A stretch of DNA of 64,000 nt from Cricetomys ansorgei (GCA_026225945.1 JAMJFZ010001264.1:225001-289000), one strand, 5' to 3'; shown: positions 49,055 through 61,145, numbered from the stretch's first letter. Numbers and translations are program-made. The notes: generated by a model from the sequence alone, not told the origin.

Positions 49055-49292
49055 ATGGTACAATGATAATCACCCGCCTTTGTCAAGTACTTTCAAGGTT
49101 TACGAAGTGTTCTTGCATGTGCTGACTTGATCTCGCCACAGCCTCTCCTTGAGGCGAGCAGGAAAGTTCTTATTATGCCCAGCATAGATATGGGCGAAGA
49201 ACGGCTCTGCAAGTTGAAACATGGTATTCAGCCAGTAAGAGACGAGCTGGCATTAGAACCCATCTCTTTAGCTCTTTGGTTCCATTAGACTC
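49055..49292. repeat. MIR-like fragment
   Basis: TTGATCTCGCCACAGCCTCTCC, then AGTTCTTATTATGCCCAGC and later GCTGGCATTAGAACCCATCTC, is MIR-like. Confidence 0.6.
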
Positions 49293-49795
49293 CTTAACAT
49301 GTCCTTCGTGGATATACTTTTCCTTGATTTAATGGGATAGTATGAGACTGAGGAGGGGACTAATCAGGGACAGGTGGTAGGAGGAGTCAAGACAGCTCAA
49401 GTAAGGAACCAAACATATATTAGTACATTGCCATTCTTAGAGGGACATGTGCCCAACTTGGTCATCCATGAGCATTCCCTGAGTGGTCTCTAACTTATAA
49501 TAGGGGTTCACTTGTCTTAACGTGAACATATGTTACCTGCAGTCTTGGTACAGTACAGATCCTGGCTCATAAGGAAAGTCTGGGTGGGACCCCAGGTCCT
49601 GCACTTTTAATAAGCTCTCAAGTGACTCTATGGTGCCTGGTCTATGGATTCAACTTTGGAGGCGACACAATGTGATATTGGCTCTGGGACTCCTCAACAG
49701 ATCTCCTTGTTCTTGCACAGAACTTACATTTCTGCATGACACTTGAGCTGGGCTCAGTGTAGGAGTTCATTCTTGCAGCTAAGAGTTTCCTTGGC

Positions 49796-50762
49796 TTTTT
49801 TCCAGATTTCTTTATTGATTAACTTTGTTCTTTGACGGTTCCATACAGGTATATACTACACTGTGATGGCTCTCACCTCCTACCCTCTCATCTTCCTCTC
49901 AACCCTGTTTCCCACCCTACAAGTCACATTCATGTCTTTTTGCTCTGTTTTGCGGATCATTGATTTTAACAGTGTCTATGTGACCATGGATTGGGCACTA
50001 TCTATTAGAACCTGGCAAACTCAGCATTGGCTACACGGGTGAAGATAGTGACTAGTCCCCAGAACACATCAGCAGTGAATAGTTGAGAAGAGATGGCAGT
50101 ACTCTACAATCTCCTCCTTAATCTGGGATTGACTGTTGACATGCTGTGTCGTGTGGCCCAGTGTAGGCAACGCAGCTGCTGTGAGGTCATGTTTGTAATG
50201 GTTGTGTCATGCTCTGCAATATCTTCATTTTGTAGCTCCTACCCGTATCACCATCAGGCTCTTATTCTTTCTACCCCTCCTTTGCTCCCTGATCCTTGGA
50301 GGTGGACGTATGTTTAGGGCTGAGCACTAAAACAGACACTTATTCTCAACATCTTGAGCAGCCACACGTCTTCTGTCATTCATTGCAAAGAGAAGCTTCT
50401 CTGCTTATGGCTGAGGGTATCATTTACCTATAGGTACAAACAAATACCCAGAGTTTGATGCCACATCAATATAGCTAAAGATTAGTCGTAAGTTGGCCTG
50501 TGACCTCCTCAGTTTTGATTTTTAATTGGTTCACAATATTAAGCATGCATTTTCTCTAGTGGAGAGAGCTTCAAATCCAATTTGAGAGCAGATGGTCGTT
50601 GTTGCACCAGTGGGCACATCTTCCTTGAACGGTTGGCATCATAATTTGTAGAATTCACAACTGGTCAAACCATTGATGCATCTTCTTCTCCAGCAGCCTG
50701 CCTAGCACATTCTGGTGCTCTGAAAGTTAGCCAGCAGGGAGAAAGCGTCCAGCTCAGTTCTA
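49796..50762 (-). mobile_element. Lx-type rodent L1 3' fragment (antisense)
   Basis: From TTTTTTCCAGATTTCTTTATTG through GGGCTGAGCACTAAAACAGACACTTATTCTC, GAGAAGCTTCTCTGCTTATGG and CAGCAGCCTGCCTAGCACATTCTGG to GTTAGCCAGCAGGG, the order matches the reverse of an old rodent L1 3' end. It is degenerate. Confidence 0.75.
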
Positions 50763-51544
50763 GCTTGGTTTCTCTACATCTTGCAGTTCAGGATTATGAC
50801 GTGTGCTGCAACAGGGCCCTATCATCTACTTCTGTGGACAACCAGGAATGGCAGGCGCCTATAATGTTTGGGGAGGCTCTGGGGCCTCCAGGCCAGCAGC
50901 TCCTGGAGAAACGTCCCACATCAGGCTGTGGCATTCTTGTTTACTAGAAGCAGCGGCACTGAGCCACAGGCTGAGAACCACTGAGGCTACCCCATTCCTT
51001 TCTAAGTGATAAACGAGGGGACTAGGAGTAAGGAAAGTAACATTATAGAGCCACAATCACACAGCTTGCTCGGTCACCGGCCTCCAAGGCTGTCTTCCAT
51101 GATTCTTAGAAACTGTTGTCTGCGTCCTTTGGTAGTCACCCCAGCATGGAATAGGAGCGGGCGAGAGTGACTTCCAAAGCGGGCAGTAAAGGATGCAGTG
51201 GCTCCTCTCTTCCCCATCCGCTCAGAATCCATTATATACAGGAATGAAATTGTCATAGGATAAACAAGCAGGTTAATTAATTAATAAAATTAACTATTAA
51301 AAAAAGAAGCTCCTCTCAGCCTCCACCCTTTCAGAATACATTTTGTGCATGGATGAAATTGTCGTGGGACAGATTAAATAAATAGAAAACCATGTTGGTT
51401 TCTGCCTTTCTCCTGGGTCAGTTGCTCTGAGTGCAGCAGGCTGCCCTGCCATGAGAACATAAACCTGGTAGGAGGGGATGTGCAGCCTCTTGGGGATGCT
51501 GGGATGCAAGTTGAAAGTGTCCCATCTCTTTTTTTGTCCCACAG

Positions 51545-51715
51545 CTCAAACCAACGGTGGCGGGAGTGCCGGGATGGAAGGGATCATGAACCCCTACACA
51601 GCCTTGCCCACCCCACAGCAGCTGCTGGCCATCGAGCAGAGTGTCTATAGCTCTGACCCCTTCCGACAGGGCCTCACCCCGCCCCAGATGCCCGGAGATC
51701 ACATGCACCCCTATG
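51545..51715 (+). CDS. Lmx1a: Lmx1a exon encoding C-terminal region (residues 273-330)
   Basis: At 171 bp, 2 bases complete Ala273, 56 codons follow, and 1 base begins Gly330. The acceptor is TTTTTTGTCCCACAG and the donor TATG|GTAAGA. It encodes a Gly/Ser/Asn-rich start ([13 protein letters not shown]), then the conserved LMX1 block with [31 protein letters not shown] and HMHPYG. This region contributes to transcriptional activation. A few positions differ from the human protein as I recall it. Read-through of the donor would add about 30 unrelated residues before a stop at 51808-51810. Confidence 0.97.
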
Positions 51716-53444
51716 GTAAGAGGGCCTCAGTCCCCATGGGCTCCTTCTCTGTTTGTGTGGGCTTCTCATTTTCTTTAGACACATCCACACGTTGCCCAGA
51801 TGCTTGCTGAAGCATCAAACAAGGATAGATACCTCTCAAAATATCACTGGTGCCCTCTACATGACGGGCACAGAAGATTCCAGTGCACATGGTGATATTT
51901 CCATGTGCTGTCCTTGTTGAGACTCCTTTGTTCAGCCTTCCACTGTCTACCTTGCCACTCAAGGCAGCTCAAGGGATGCAGCCTGGAGACTCCAGTGGGA
52001 TGGAGTGAGTGGGGGGCCTCCATTGTATCTTTACATTAGCAAGGGAGTGGTATATCCACGGTGTGACTTGATGTGTGACATAAGTTGCCTGACGATCACA
52101 CAATAAAGTTTGGTCCAACGATCTTGTAAAACTTAGTATCAGAGGCACAAGGTGCACTCTTTGTGCCAACTCCTTCCTTTTAATTAGCTTTGTTGTTCTT
52201 GCTATGGTCGGGAGTACTCAGTGGGTAAAATGCTTCGAGTACGAACATAGGCCGAGAGTTCAGAGAAATCAGACATGGCTACACATCTTTGTAACCCCAG
52301 CGCTTGAGGGTAGAGGGGTAGATCCAGGGTGGATCCCTGGAGCTCGGTGGCCAGCCAGTCTCACCAAATTTGTGACTTTCAGAAATAAGATGGCGAGCTG
52401 TAGAGGAAGCTATCTGACATTAGCTTTTGGCCTCTACCTGCGCACTCACATGTGTGCCCAACACGCACTAACATACAAGCACATATACATGCACGCGCAC
52501 GCACACACACACACGCACACACACGCACACACACGCGCAAGCCCCCACAAGTTTATTGTTAAAATCACATTTACTTTGCTCTGTCACACGTTCAGCAAAC
52601 AAGGAGGTGCGACCTTTGCAGACCCTCACTGACCAACCACAGGGACATGTACAGTTCAGGTCTGCATGCGTGTGTCCCAGTGATGTCCATCTTCTTTCCT
52701 CTCTAGAAGACATGTCTCATCTGCACCATCATTCACGCTGTCACATGGGAGAGCAGGGCAGATGAGGTTTTGTTTGTTCATTGTGCGAATCCTTATGTCT
52801 TATGACTTTCAGCAAAATGAGAAATCAAAGTTCAATGACAAGTTTTAGGGGCTTTTTCCTTTCTCTCCTGTTGACTGGAGGCAGGTGCACCTTGCCATGC
52901 CTCCCGGGTTTCAGGTTTCAGACTGTAATGGTACCTCAGCTGGGGCACAGTGTGACATTGGCCCCTCTCTCCGGAGTACAAATCAGTTGAAGCCAAGACC
53001 CCTGCCGCTTGAAAGGACCAAGGTTACCCACAGAGTTGGAACTTCACTCGGAGAATCCATGTTTGTTTTCGTACCGTCTGCTCTTAAAGGGCCCTTTGTG
53101 AGGCTGAGGGCCTGCAGGATCCCTGCCTGTGTCTCTCCAGCCTTTGGTGATGAGTCCTGACGACCCCACGTTCACCCTGTGGACATGATCACTGTGCATA
53201 GCTTAGCTCATGTGGCTTTATACTTGTCCAGCTTTGGACCTGAGCTATCCATGAGACTACAGACCCTAGTATGATGCCCTTCATACGTTTGTATGTAGTT
53301 GTCCCCACCCCATACCCCAGCACTTAGTAGGTTCTCATCCCTGGCATGTTTCAGGCAACACTTGTTGAGCTCAGCTGAATATCCTAGCACACAAAGGTGT
53401 TACTTCTTCCAAATGCTCATGCTCTTGTTCCTTCTTCATTTCAG
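51716..53444 (+). other. Lmx1a: Lmx1a last intron (1.7 kb)
   Basis: A phase-1 intron from GTAAGA to TTCATTTCAG. It contains a B4 SINE with a CA tail (52200-52548). 51820-52190 and 52560-53440 hold no feature I recognise. Confidence 0.9.
52200..52548 (+). repeat. B4 SINE with (CA)n tail
   Basis: An ID-like head (GAGTACTCAGTGGGTAAAATGC) is followed by a B1-like stretch (CATCTTTGTAACCCCAGCGC). Next come GCTCGGTGGCCAGCCAGTCTC and AAGATGGCGAGCTGTAGAGG, then TTGGCCTCTACCTGCGCACTCACATG and a CA tail. This is the full rodent B4 order. Confidence 0.9.
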
Positions 53445-53605
53445 GTGCTGAACCTCTTTTCCATGACCTGGATAGTGATGACACTTCTCTCAGTAACCTG
53501 GGTGACTGCTTCCTAGCAACTTCAGAAGCTGGACCCCTGCAGTCCAGAGTGGGAAACCCCATTGACCATCTGTACTCCATGCAGAATTCCTATTTCACCT
53601 CCTGA
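53445..53605 (+). CDS. Lmx1a: Lmx1a terminal coding exon (residues 330-382 and stop)
   Basis: The acceptor is TTCATTTCAG|GT. Two bases complete Gly330, then 52 codons and TGA at 53603-53605. It encodes an acidic, Ser-rich stretch ([19 protein letters not shown]) and ends with [18 protein letters not shown], the LMX1A C-terminus. LMX1B ends differently. The window-wide splice gives residue 382 as the last, matching the full-length protein. Confidence 0.98.
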
Positions 53606-55162
53606 GTCTTCTCCTAGCATTTTGCTGCAGGGCTCCCATATGGAACAACCATATCGTGTGAGGGGTTGCTGACTTTAGGATGGGGAGGCCAGAGAAGAGG
53701 TGGGCTGGGGAGGGAGGCTTGTTGGGGATGCTGTTGTACGGTGTAGTTCAGCATTTCCAAAGACTGAATACATTATGGATTGCATAGTTTAATGTTTCTA
53801 ATAAGAATCTTAGTGTTAGGTATGAAGATGTGTTTATCATTAAGGACAGGGACTTTGAATATAGACATTCTCAAGCAAACTAGATGCCTAGGGACTCCTA
53901 ACAGCTTCCCACCATTGTGGGGAAGAGCTTGTCAAGAGGTGCCGTATGTCTGTTCATCTTCACACCGATAGATAGACAGATGTGTGTGAGCGTGTAACCT
54001 TTCATACTGTATCATCAAAGTTTATCCCTAACTATAACAGACACCACTGTACAGCAAAAGTAACTTTATTTTCAGTGTGAACTATATTTAAGGAAATGCT
54101 TGATGCACTTAAGTTATAAAGTGAGATGATTTACTTTTATAAACTTTATTTTTAGTTTGGAGAGACTCATCGGCAGGGCAGAGAAGGGGCTGCTCCACCT
54201 GGCCCCAAAGCTTTGAGTGCTTGAGTTCATTCTGTTTTCAGAGTATCATTAAGGTCTAGAAGACAACTCTATATGGCTGGCAGCATTCTGTAGTGGTCTC
54301 TTGCTCATTCTGGTGTTGAGCTGCTGGGCTTGAGCAACCCTGAACATGATTTTAGACATATTGGCATGTGGTTGTTGGGCAGCATCAGTTTCTGCCCCCG
54401 GGCTGAGCCTCGATGAGTGTGGATGGGGTTAATGCCACACCTACCTCCCCAGGGACATTGGGGCCCCTCCCCAGGACATGATCAGGGTTGAGACTAAAAT
54501 ATGACTTAAAATATAACTGGATCATGCACCTGATGAGAGAGGAAACCTGGGACCACAGAGCAGGAAGTTCCTGTACTCCAAGTCCTATCCCTTTGCACAG
54601 CCCATATGGCAGAGATACAGCTCTGAGGGATGGAGATTGAGAAGGGGGAAAGCAGTGTGGTGGATGGAATTCTAGAGCAAGTGTTGACTTGCACATCTGT
54701 TTTTTTTTTGTTGTTGTTGTTTTGTTTTGTTTCGATTTACTTTTCCAAAGGTCATTTACAAAATGACTGTATGCATCCAGAAAGCCTGAATTACTTGTGA
54801 TCTCTGTATGTCTGTTTCTTGAGGCCCAAAGTCTAGAGGTTCTGTTTATAAACAGCCTCACGGAGCTTACAGAAGCAGAGATGACCAGGCCGGTAGCCAG
54901 GGCTCTTCCTTTCACCTTACTTTGCTGACCTTGACACAGAAGACCCAGAGACCATTGTACACAGGGACAGTTCCACACCCAGGTCTCCAATTACGGTGCT
55001 AGGATGGGATCTTCTATGTTAGCATCCTGGGGGGGGGCAGAGTGAGTTGGGGGTGGGGAGACAGAAGGGGCTGTGGCAGGCGTGGCCTTATGCCTGGGGA
55101 AATCATCAGAGCCTTGAACACACCCACATATCCACTTCACTCTCTGCAAGGCCAGAGGAAGC

Positions 55163-55176
55163 ATGTCCCCTAGTGG
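55163..55176 (-). promoter_or_regulatory. candidate CTCF-binding motif in 3' UTR
   Basis: The + strand ATGTCCCCTAGTGG reads CCACTAGGGGACAT in reverse, close to the CTCF core. It has the same orientation as the motif at 1105-1118. It is weaker than that one. Confidence 0.35.
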
Positions 55177-55384
55177 TAGAGTCTGTGTTGTGTGATTTTT
55201 GTGCTCTTCCTTATAATTTATACAAACCATCAGGAACCCCGAACCAGTCTATTGGGTGAGAATGAGGCAGGTGCAGGTGCACTGTAGGTGTCTGTGTTGC
55301 TGATTGGTTGGAGAATGTAGCAGATATTATGTGAATGAAAACAGAGATCCTTAATTCTACTCTTTAATGACGTACTGAGATGAA

Positions 55385-55390
55385 ATTAAA
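55385..55390 (+). terminator. Lmx1a: Lmx1a poly(A) signal ATTAAA
   Basis: ATTAAA is followed about 15-20 bases on by a CTTACA-type cleavage context and then a T/G-rich element (TGTGGTTTATTCTGGGG). It is the first canonical signal after the stop codon. Confidence 0.7.
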
Positions 55391-56619
55391 AACCTCTTAC
55401 AAATGAGCTGTGGTTTATTCTGGGGAGGGTGGTGGGCGAGGATCCAAGGGGACATGGGAGTTTATTCTGCAAAGCCTTGGGGATGTGCTTGTGGGAGACT
55501 TTGAATACATGGGAAGAGTGACTACCATCAAGCCCAAAGGGAAGGGGCTCTGCAGCCTCTTGCCAAGATGGACAGGGTCCTCCGGTTTTACCAACCTCCC
55601 AAAAAAGGAGGCTCTAGAAATGCTCCATCTTCACGACACAGCTCCCCATGGCAGAGACGACAGCAGGAGCTGTGTGAGATTAGCGTGGAGGTAGGCTGAT
55701 GGGGCAGCATTTGTCACGCGGGACCGGACGCCAACGCCTGCCGGGACTATGGGAGCACAGAGCGGCAGCAAATGAGGTTCCCTGATAGAGCCCCCCAGAA
55801 TGCCCAGCAGTTTTCTATTTAGTTTTCACTAGCATGGATGAGAGTTGGGGTTGAAAGACATCTCTGTCTGGTGCAGTGAGCCCGCTTTGCTCATGGCTCC
55901 CAAGCTTTCTCTGGGGGCTGACCGTCTCTGTCCCTTGTCCTCCTCCCCTTCCAACCTGTTCAGATCTAAATTCCATCTGTTCGGTGCTGCGTGGCCCTTG
56001 AACAAGGTGCTTCAGTCTGCCGGGCTGATCCCCCCCAGAGTGGCGGAGATGATACTTGTCACCATCTTCAGAGCGAAGAGGACAAGTAAGGCATGCAGAG
56101 TACTTTGCCTGATGATAGGAACGTGACAAGGGCTGGGTTGACTGGTCTCAGACCTTGTTTGATGATAAATGGCTTATGGAAGTCTCATGCCATCTTTGAA
56201 GAAAATGGAGAAGACCCTAATTCACCAGAGCTGAAGAGGCTCTTCTTTGCCTCTCGCTGTATGCTTCTTTGTTAAATCTTAAAGGAGGTGTCTCTTAATC
56301 CGAAGCAGACATTAGGGAGTGGCTCATGTGTGTAAGGCATGAAGAAAAACATTCCAACTTTGAAAACATGCTAGCATCCCCCCCCCCAATACCACATAGA
56401 AGGCGTTATCAGATCCTAGGGGATTTCTCCTTCCATCTCCAGGCACCTGCATGCGGGTAGGTGGTGGGTGGTGAGACTGGGATCCAAGTGAAAAACCAGC
56501 AGCCTGCCTAGGAGAAATGAATTGACCTAATGCTGAGCGAAGTAGAATTAACATGTCAGCTCCAAACGCAAATACAAAATAACGTCCAACTGAACTGCAT
56601 GTAAAATCAGTGTCTTTGT

Positions 56620-56720
56620 CTGTCTCTCTTTCTCTCTCTCCCCCTTCTGTCTCTCTCTCAATACAAAGTAAGACGAAAAAAAAAAACTAATAAGATTTGA
56701 TGAAAAAAAAAACTAACATG
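56620..56720. repeat. (TC)n tract and A-rich run
   Basis: CTCTCTTTCTCTCTCTCCCC followed by two similar GACGAAAAAAAAAA/GATGAAAAAAAAA units forms a simple low-complexity patch. Confidence 0.85.
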
Positions 56721-58289
56721 ATTTGACTTCAATAAAACAGTCTTACCAAGAGTCCAAACTGAATCAAAACCAAATGGACGCCTTGTTTCCCTGACTCTTG
56801 CTTACAATGGTACAACCTTATTCAAATGACAGGACGGGGAGAGTCGTCATTAGGGCTCAAGAGAAAGCCTCAAGGCTTTTATGTTTAAAACTCTCTTTGC
56901 ACACATAGAGAGGTCTGTGCTGCATTGGAACACCCTGGACTTGACTCCGAGCTGGGCTCCCAACCTCCATCCCTTCATCAGTAAGCTATGGCTATTGACG
57001 CCTGTCTGTCTGTGAAAAACAAAAGCAACAAGTAACAGTGAGGTTTGTGGACTCTGTTATGCTGTACGTGTTGTGCTTCATCTCACATGGCACACGTGGG
57101 TCCATCCCTTGGGATGCATCCTGTCTGCATGAATGGCCGCTTTCTTCTGTGCATCGTGAAGGCTTTGCTTGTTGCTCCGCACTTTTCACTAAGCAGTGGC
57201 AGTCACAGTGAAGGACAGATATACCAGGTCAGGGTGAAAATGACCTCTGTCCTCTGCCAGCAGCTGTGGTCACTGAAGTCACTGTCCCTCCAGGGCAGGA
57301 TTCTGAAGGGTTGTGAGGTGACCATGCCTAGTGTGTGGCGTTACCTGGTCTCTTGGTGCCACCCCAGTACTTAGGAAGAGAAGGGTGGAGCCTGCCCCTC
57401 ATCCATAGTAGGAAGGACCTAGCTAGAAAATTAAACAGATGATCAATTTAGCTAAACTCTTTTTCCTTCATGTATTCCCTTTCATTTAATCAATAAGTAT
57501 TTGTAAGGATTGAGAATGTGCTGTGATCTGGGATTGGTTAAAAAACAAAACAAAACAAAAATCAGATGAGAAGAAAGAAACAAAGCTGTTGCCTGATTAG
57601 AAATGGCCACTTATGCAGGAAATAGATGTTAGTTAAAGTCTAATCAATTGAGCTTCATGGTATAGAGAGCAGCAGAGATTTGCCTCTTGCTATGGGTAGA
57701 AAGCATCCCAGGGGTTTTCTGGTCAGGTCTAAAGAAATAGCTTGTATTATGTACAAAATGCCCTTGGAATCAGAGGAAAGGGGCCACTCTCAATCAACAC
57801 GTGTTTATTAAGTCTGGACATAGACATTTGCTGTATTCGGGCTGATAACTTCTGATAACATCACTCTGATATCCCTTGGGGTTTTGACCTCCCTCAGCTG
57901 TGTGTAGTCCTGGATGACTGTAAGTCAAGGTGATTTGGCCTGCAAGGGACAGATGTCACGTAACCAGTGATCAGTCCACCATACTCTCTAGACATCAATG
58001 GAGCAGCCTTAAGCTGGACACCTAGTGCGAGCTGGTTCTTTTCTGGAGATGTCCCCAACAGGATGGTCAGTTAGTCACTGCTGCCCAAATATTCAAAGCT
58101 GCCCTGCCTTCACCTGCTTCTAACACTGGCCCACAAACATGAACTCTGGGGAAAATTTGCCTGCTATTCCCACAGTCCTTTTCTTGCTCGGGTTTATCAG
58201 AGTTGTTTATTTATTTTATTTCTGTTCAAAAAACCCTGACACAAGTCACACACCTATGTGTGCACGTGTGTGAAGGTGCATGTGTGTTT

Positions 58290-58320
58290 ATGCATATGTG
58301 TGTGTGTGTGTGTGTGTATT
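58290..58320. repeat. (TG)n run in a GTGCATGTGTG-rich patch
   Basis: This short TG microsatellite follows TGTGTGCACGTGTGTGAAGG, probably the remnant of a SINE tail. Confidence 0.85.
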
Positions 58321-59284
58321 ATAGATTAGTACTAGGTTAGACAGACATTCTTTTCTTTATAGATAGATTGACCAAGTTTACAAAGCTAGTTGAGGTCAGA
58401 GCTGAGTTCTTGGTTTGGGGTAGTGTACTTACTCCCCCAACGCTGACATCCAAGGGACACAGAATTCTTAGTACCACAGGGGGACCTACATACAAAGTCA
58501 AGATGCCTTTCCTACATACAGGATGCTTACCTTCTACTTGAAAACACACATGCAAGTAATGCATAATGTGAACGTTTAGGATACAGAATGGCTATTGACA
58601 CAAAAGAAGAGAAGAGGAGCCATTTTCAAATAGGGGAGTTTGGACTAAAACATGGAATAGAATTTGGATACAGAGAGGAAAAGAGGGAGGGCATCCAAAG
58701 CACGTGTCCTTACATGGGTAAGACCGTCTAGAGGGCTGCATGGCCCCCACATCTGTAATGTATGGGGTACGATGTTGGAGTGGTAGGCAGACTATGGGAA
58801 AGCTGAGGTACTGAGTCAGGCTAGGTAGAAATGCTGGGGTGACACACTGCTAGTCATTCCTAATACACACCAAAGATCCCTTCCTCAAGCTGCGCCCAAG
58901 TCCACTAGGCATCCCACACAATCTATGATCCTCTGAAGCAACACTACGTATCAGCGGCATAAGGTCGCCCGGAATAAAGCTCACATTTCTTAGGCTCCGT
59001 TGCGGCCTATGTTCTAACTAATGAGATAAAATGAAGTGTCCTTCTTCTTGTGCGGGATGCGGAGGTGATAGCCAGAGCTGGAGTGGCGTGATGAGACTGC
59101 GAAGCTAGCCTGACGGGAGACCATGAGTGGTGAAGTACGATCTGGAAGGAGCCTGGGTCCCCAGGAAGTCTGGAAGCTGTGGGACCACTGCCTCCTTAGC
59201 AATCCTGACACAGCTGAGAAATGAGCAGTTTTGAGTGTTTACCTTGCCGTTTCTTGGTGTTTCTTTGATTTATAGTCAAGTCTA

Positions 59285-59600
59285 ATCCCCTGCATGTGTG
59301 CATGTGCATGTGTGGGGGGACATGCATGGGCGCACAAGCATGTGTGTGTGGAGATCAAATGACAATACAGGTGTCTTTCTCAATTGCTCTCCACGTCATT
59401 TTTAAAGGGTTTTAAATATATATGCATGAGTGCCTCCACGTATATATGTGTGCCATGTGCTATATGTGCCTTGTAGGCCAAAAAGAGTGTCAGATCCCTT
59501 AGAAATGGAGGGACAGACGTCTGTAAGCCACCGTGCGTGTGCGGGGAACCGAGCCCAGGTCCTCTGGAAGAGCATCAAGGGCTGATTCAGCCTCTCCAAC
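59285..59600 (-). repeat. antisense B3/B4 SINE fragments
   Basis: GCATGTGCATGTGTGGGGGG, then CAATTGCTCTCCACGTCATTT (B4 edge). Next comes GTAGGCCAAAAAGAGTGTCAG, then GGGGAACCGAGCCCAGGTCC with TCTGGAAGAGCATCAAGGGC (reverse B2/B3 head). Two adjacent copies are likely. Confidence 0.75.
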
Positions 59601-59818
59601 TTAGGTTTTGAGACAGAGTCTCCCACTGAATCTGGAACTCACTTATTCCGCTAGGCTAAATGGCCGATCATTGAGCTTCAGCATTCTGTCTGTCTCTACC
59701 AGCTCAGCCCTGGGATTACTGGTGCACATGCCTGGCCTTTTATGTGGATGTTGGGGATCCAAAATGAGGTCCTCATGCATGTGTGGCAAGTACTTTTCAT
59801 CCGAGCTACCACCCCATC
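59601..59818 (-). repeat. B4 SINE (antisense)
   Basis: GGTTTTGAGACAGAGTCTCC, then CTGGGATTACTGGTGCACATG, CTTTTATGTGGATGTTGGGG and CATCCGAGCTACCACCCC, is antisense B4 order. Confidence 0.8.
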
Positions 59819-60192
59819 TTATTCTGTTCCCCTCCTGCTGCTGATACACAGAATGAATGTTCCAAATACTATATTCCTAGAGAATAAGAGGCAGGTGAAT
59901 CACAGCAGCTAAAGGAAGGAGTTGATAATTTTTGACTCTAGGATGTACAGATGACCCAAAGAGCAGAGTTTAAAGATGACTCTTGGCCCTTAATGAATGG
60001 GAGGGCCTGGTGCTTTGTTTCTTTGCTTATCTCATCTCAACAAACGTCTCTGAGCATCCATACATATACCTTGGTAGCAGCACCAACACCATCCATCATT
60101 CGCTGGTCCAGCTTCCTGGAGGAGAGCAAAGAAACAGTTCTGTGCAGTTTTCTGCAGGGCCTATAAGGGCCACTGGAAGTTCACAAACTAAG

Positions 60193-60238
<46 letters not shown>
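60193..60238. repeat. (CA)n microsatellite
   Basis: About 22 uninterrupted CA units. Confidence 0.98.
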
Positions 60239-60241
<3 letters not shown>

Positions 60242-60429
60242 CTCTCATTTTCATGACTTCCCTGTTATTTACCCTTTATTCCAGGTCTGAATTATAATTC
60301 AGACAGATCTTCAGAGTAGTTGGGGACCTGAACAGAAGCAAAAGAGAATCATTATGCTCTTTTAAAGTCCCGTAACATGAAGAATGCTTTTCTATAATTT
60401 GAGAAAGGAAGGGAGATAGAGTAAGGAGG

Positions 60430-60465
<36 letters not shown>
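60430..60465. repeat. (GA)n microsatellite
   Basis: About 16 GA units follow a GGAGGGAGG lead-in. Confidence 0.97.
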
Positions 60466-60466
<1 letters not shown>

Positions 60467-60654
60467 CTCCAAACAATTTCTTCAGGGATTTAGATACCAA
60501 AAATGGGATTTGCTCCATTCTACCTTAGACCAGCCCTAGCCAAAGATCTGTATAAATGTAAAAGGAAATGAAGGTGCTGGGGAGAACAGGTGAAACTGAA
60601 CTCCTCACAAATTATTCAGTATGCTCAAACTAGCTATTTATCAATTTTATCTTT

Positions 60655-60852
60655 TATTGTGCGTGTGCAGTGTATTTATGCTGTGGGGTGTGCATACGTG
60701 CTGTGGTGCATGTGTGGACAGCAGGACAACTTTGTGGAGTGGGTTACTCCTTCTGCCTCTCTCCTTCCATGTTCACATGGGTTCTGGAGATTGCACTCAG
60801 GTTATCAGGTTTACATCTGAAGCACTTTATCTGCCATCTCATCAGTCAACAA
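60655..60852 (-). repeat. B3 SINE (antisense)
   Basis: GTGGACAGCAGGACAACTTTG, CATGGGTTCTGGAGATTGCAC and GCACTTTATCTGCCATCTC follow antisense B3 order. Confidence 0.8.
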
Positions 60853-61039
60853 TTTATTGAGAGAGAGAGAAAAAAAGAACATAAAGTTGGTGAGTAGGGA
60901 GGCAGGGATGATCTGGGAGGAATTGGGGGAGGGAAATATGATCAAAATATACTACATGAGGAAAAAAAATTTTTTTTTCAGTAAAAAAGGGAGAGAGTTG
61001 CCTGGCAACAAAGACCTGAAGGGAAAAGAATGATACGGA

Positions 61040-61145
61040 GAGTGATTGAGGATGACATTAACTTAACCTCTGGCCTCCACGTGTACCACACATATGTGCT
61101 TATACCTGCACACTCATGTGCACATGCACACACATATAAAACACC
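61040..61145 (+). repeat. B4 SINE 3' tail
   Basis: GTGATTGAGGATGACATTAAC, then CCTCTGGCCTCCACGTGTACC and a CA-rich tail, is the 3' end of a B4 element. Confidence 0.7.

Larger units (their letters stand above)
48059..51544 (+). other. Lmx1a: Lmx1a intron (3.5 kb)
   Basis: A phase-1 intron from GTAAGC to TGTCCCACAG. It contains a repeat-poor AT-rich block (48750-48990), a MIR-like fragment (49055-49290) and a long antisense L1 3' fragment (49796-50762). 51240-51380 has short local repeats of a GAATGAAATTGTCATAGGA type. 48100-48740 and 50770-51240 hold nothing I can name. Confidence 0.9.
53606..55405 (+). other. Lmx1a: Lmx1a 3' UTR (inferred end)
   Basis: Untranslated sequence runs from the stop to the first good poly(A) signal. 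It includes AT-rich blocks (54050-54160), a TTG-rich run (54700-54735), a G-run cluster (55029-55070) and a CTCF-like motif (55163-55176). I saw no AATAAA or ATTAAA earlier in it. The 1.8 kb length agrees with my memory of the human transcript size. The 201-codon antisense frame at 54385-54990 is judged to be chance. Confidence 0.75.

Noticed and set aside
54385..54990. 201-codon antisense frame in the 3' UTR
   Set aside because: It contains a Lys/Thr run from a TTG-rich tract and no domain. It lies entirely opposite the inferred UTR.
56731..56736. AATAAA as the main Lmx1a poly(A) signal
   Set aside because: The earlier ATTAAA at 55385 has a better downstream T/G-rich element and gives the expected UTR length. 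A longer isoform is still possible.
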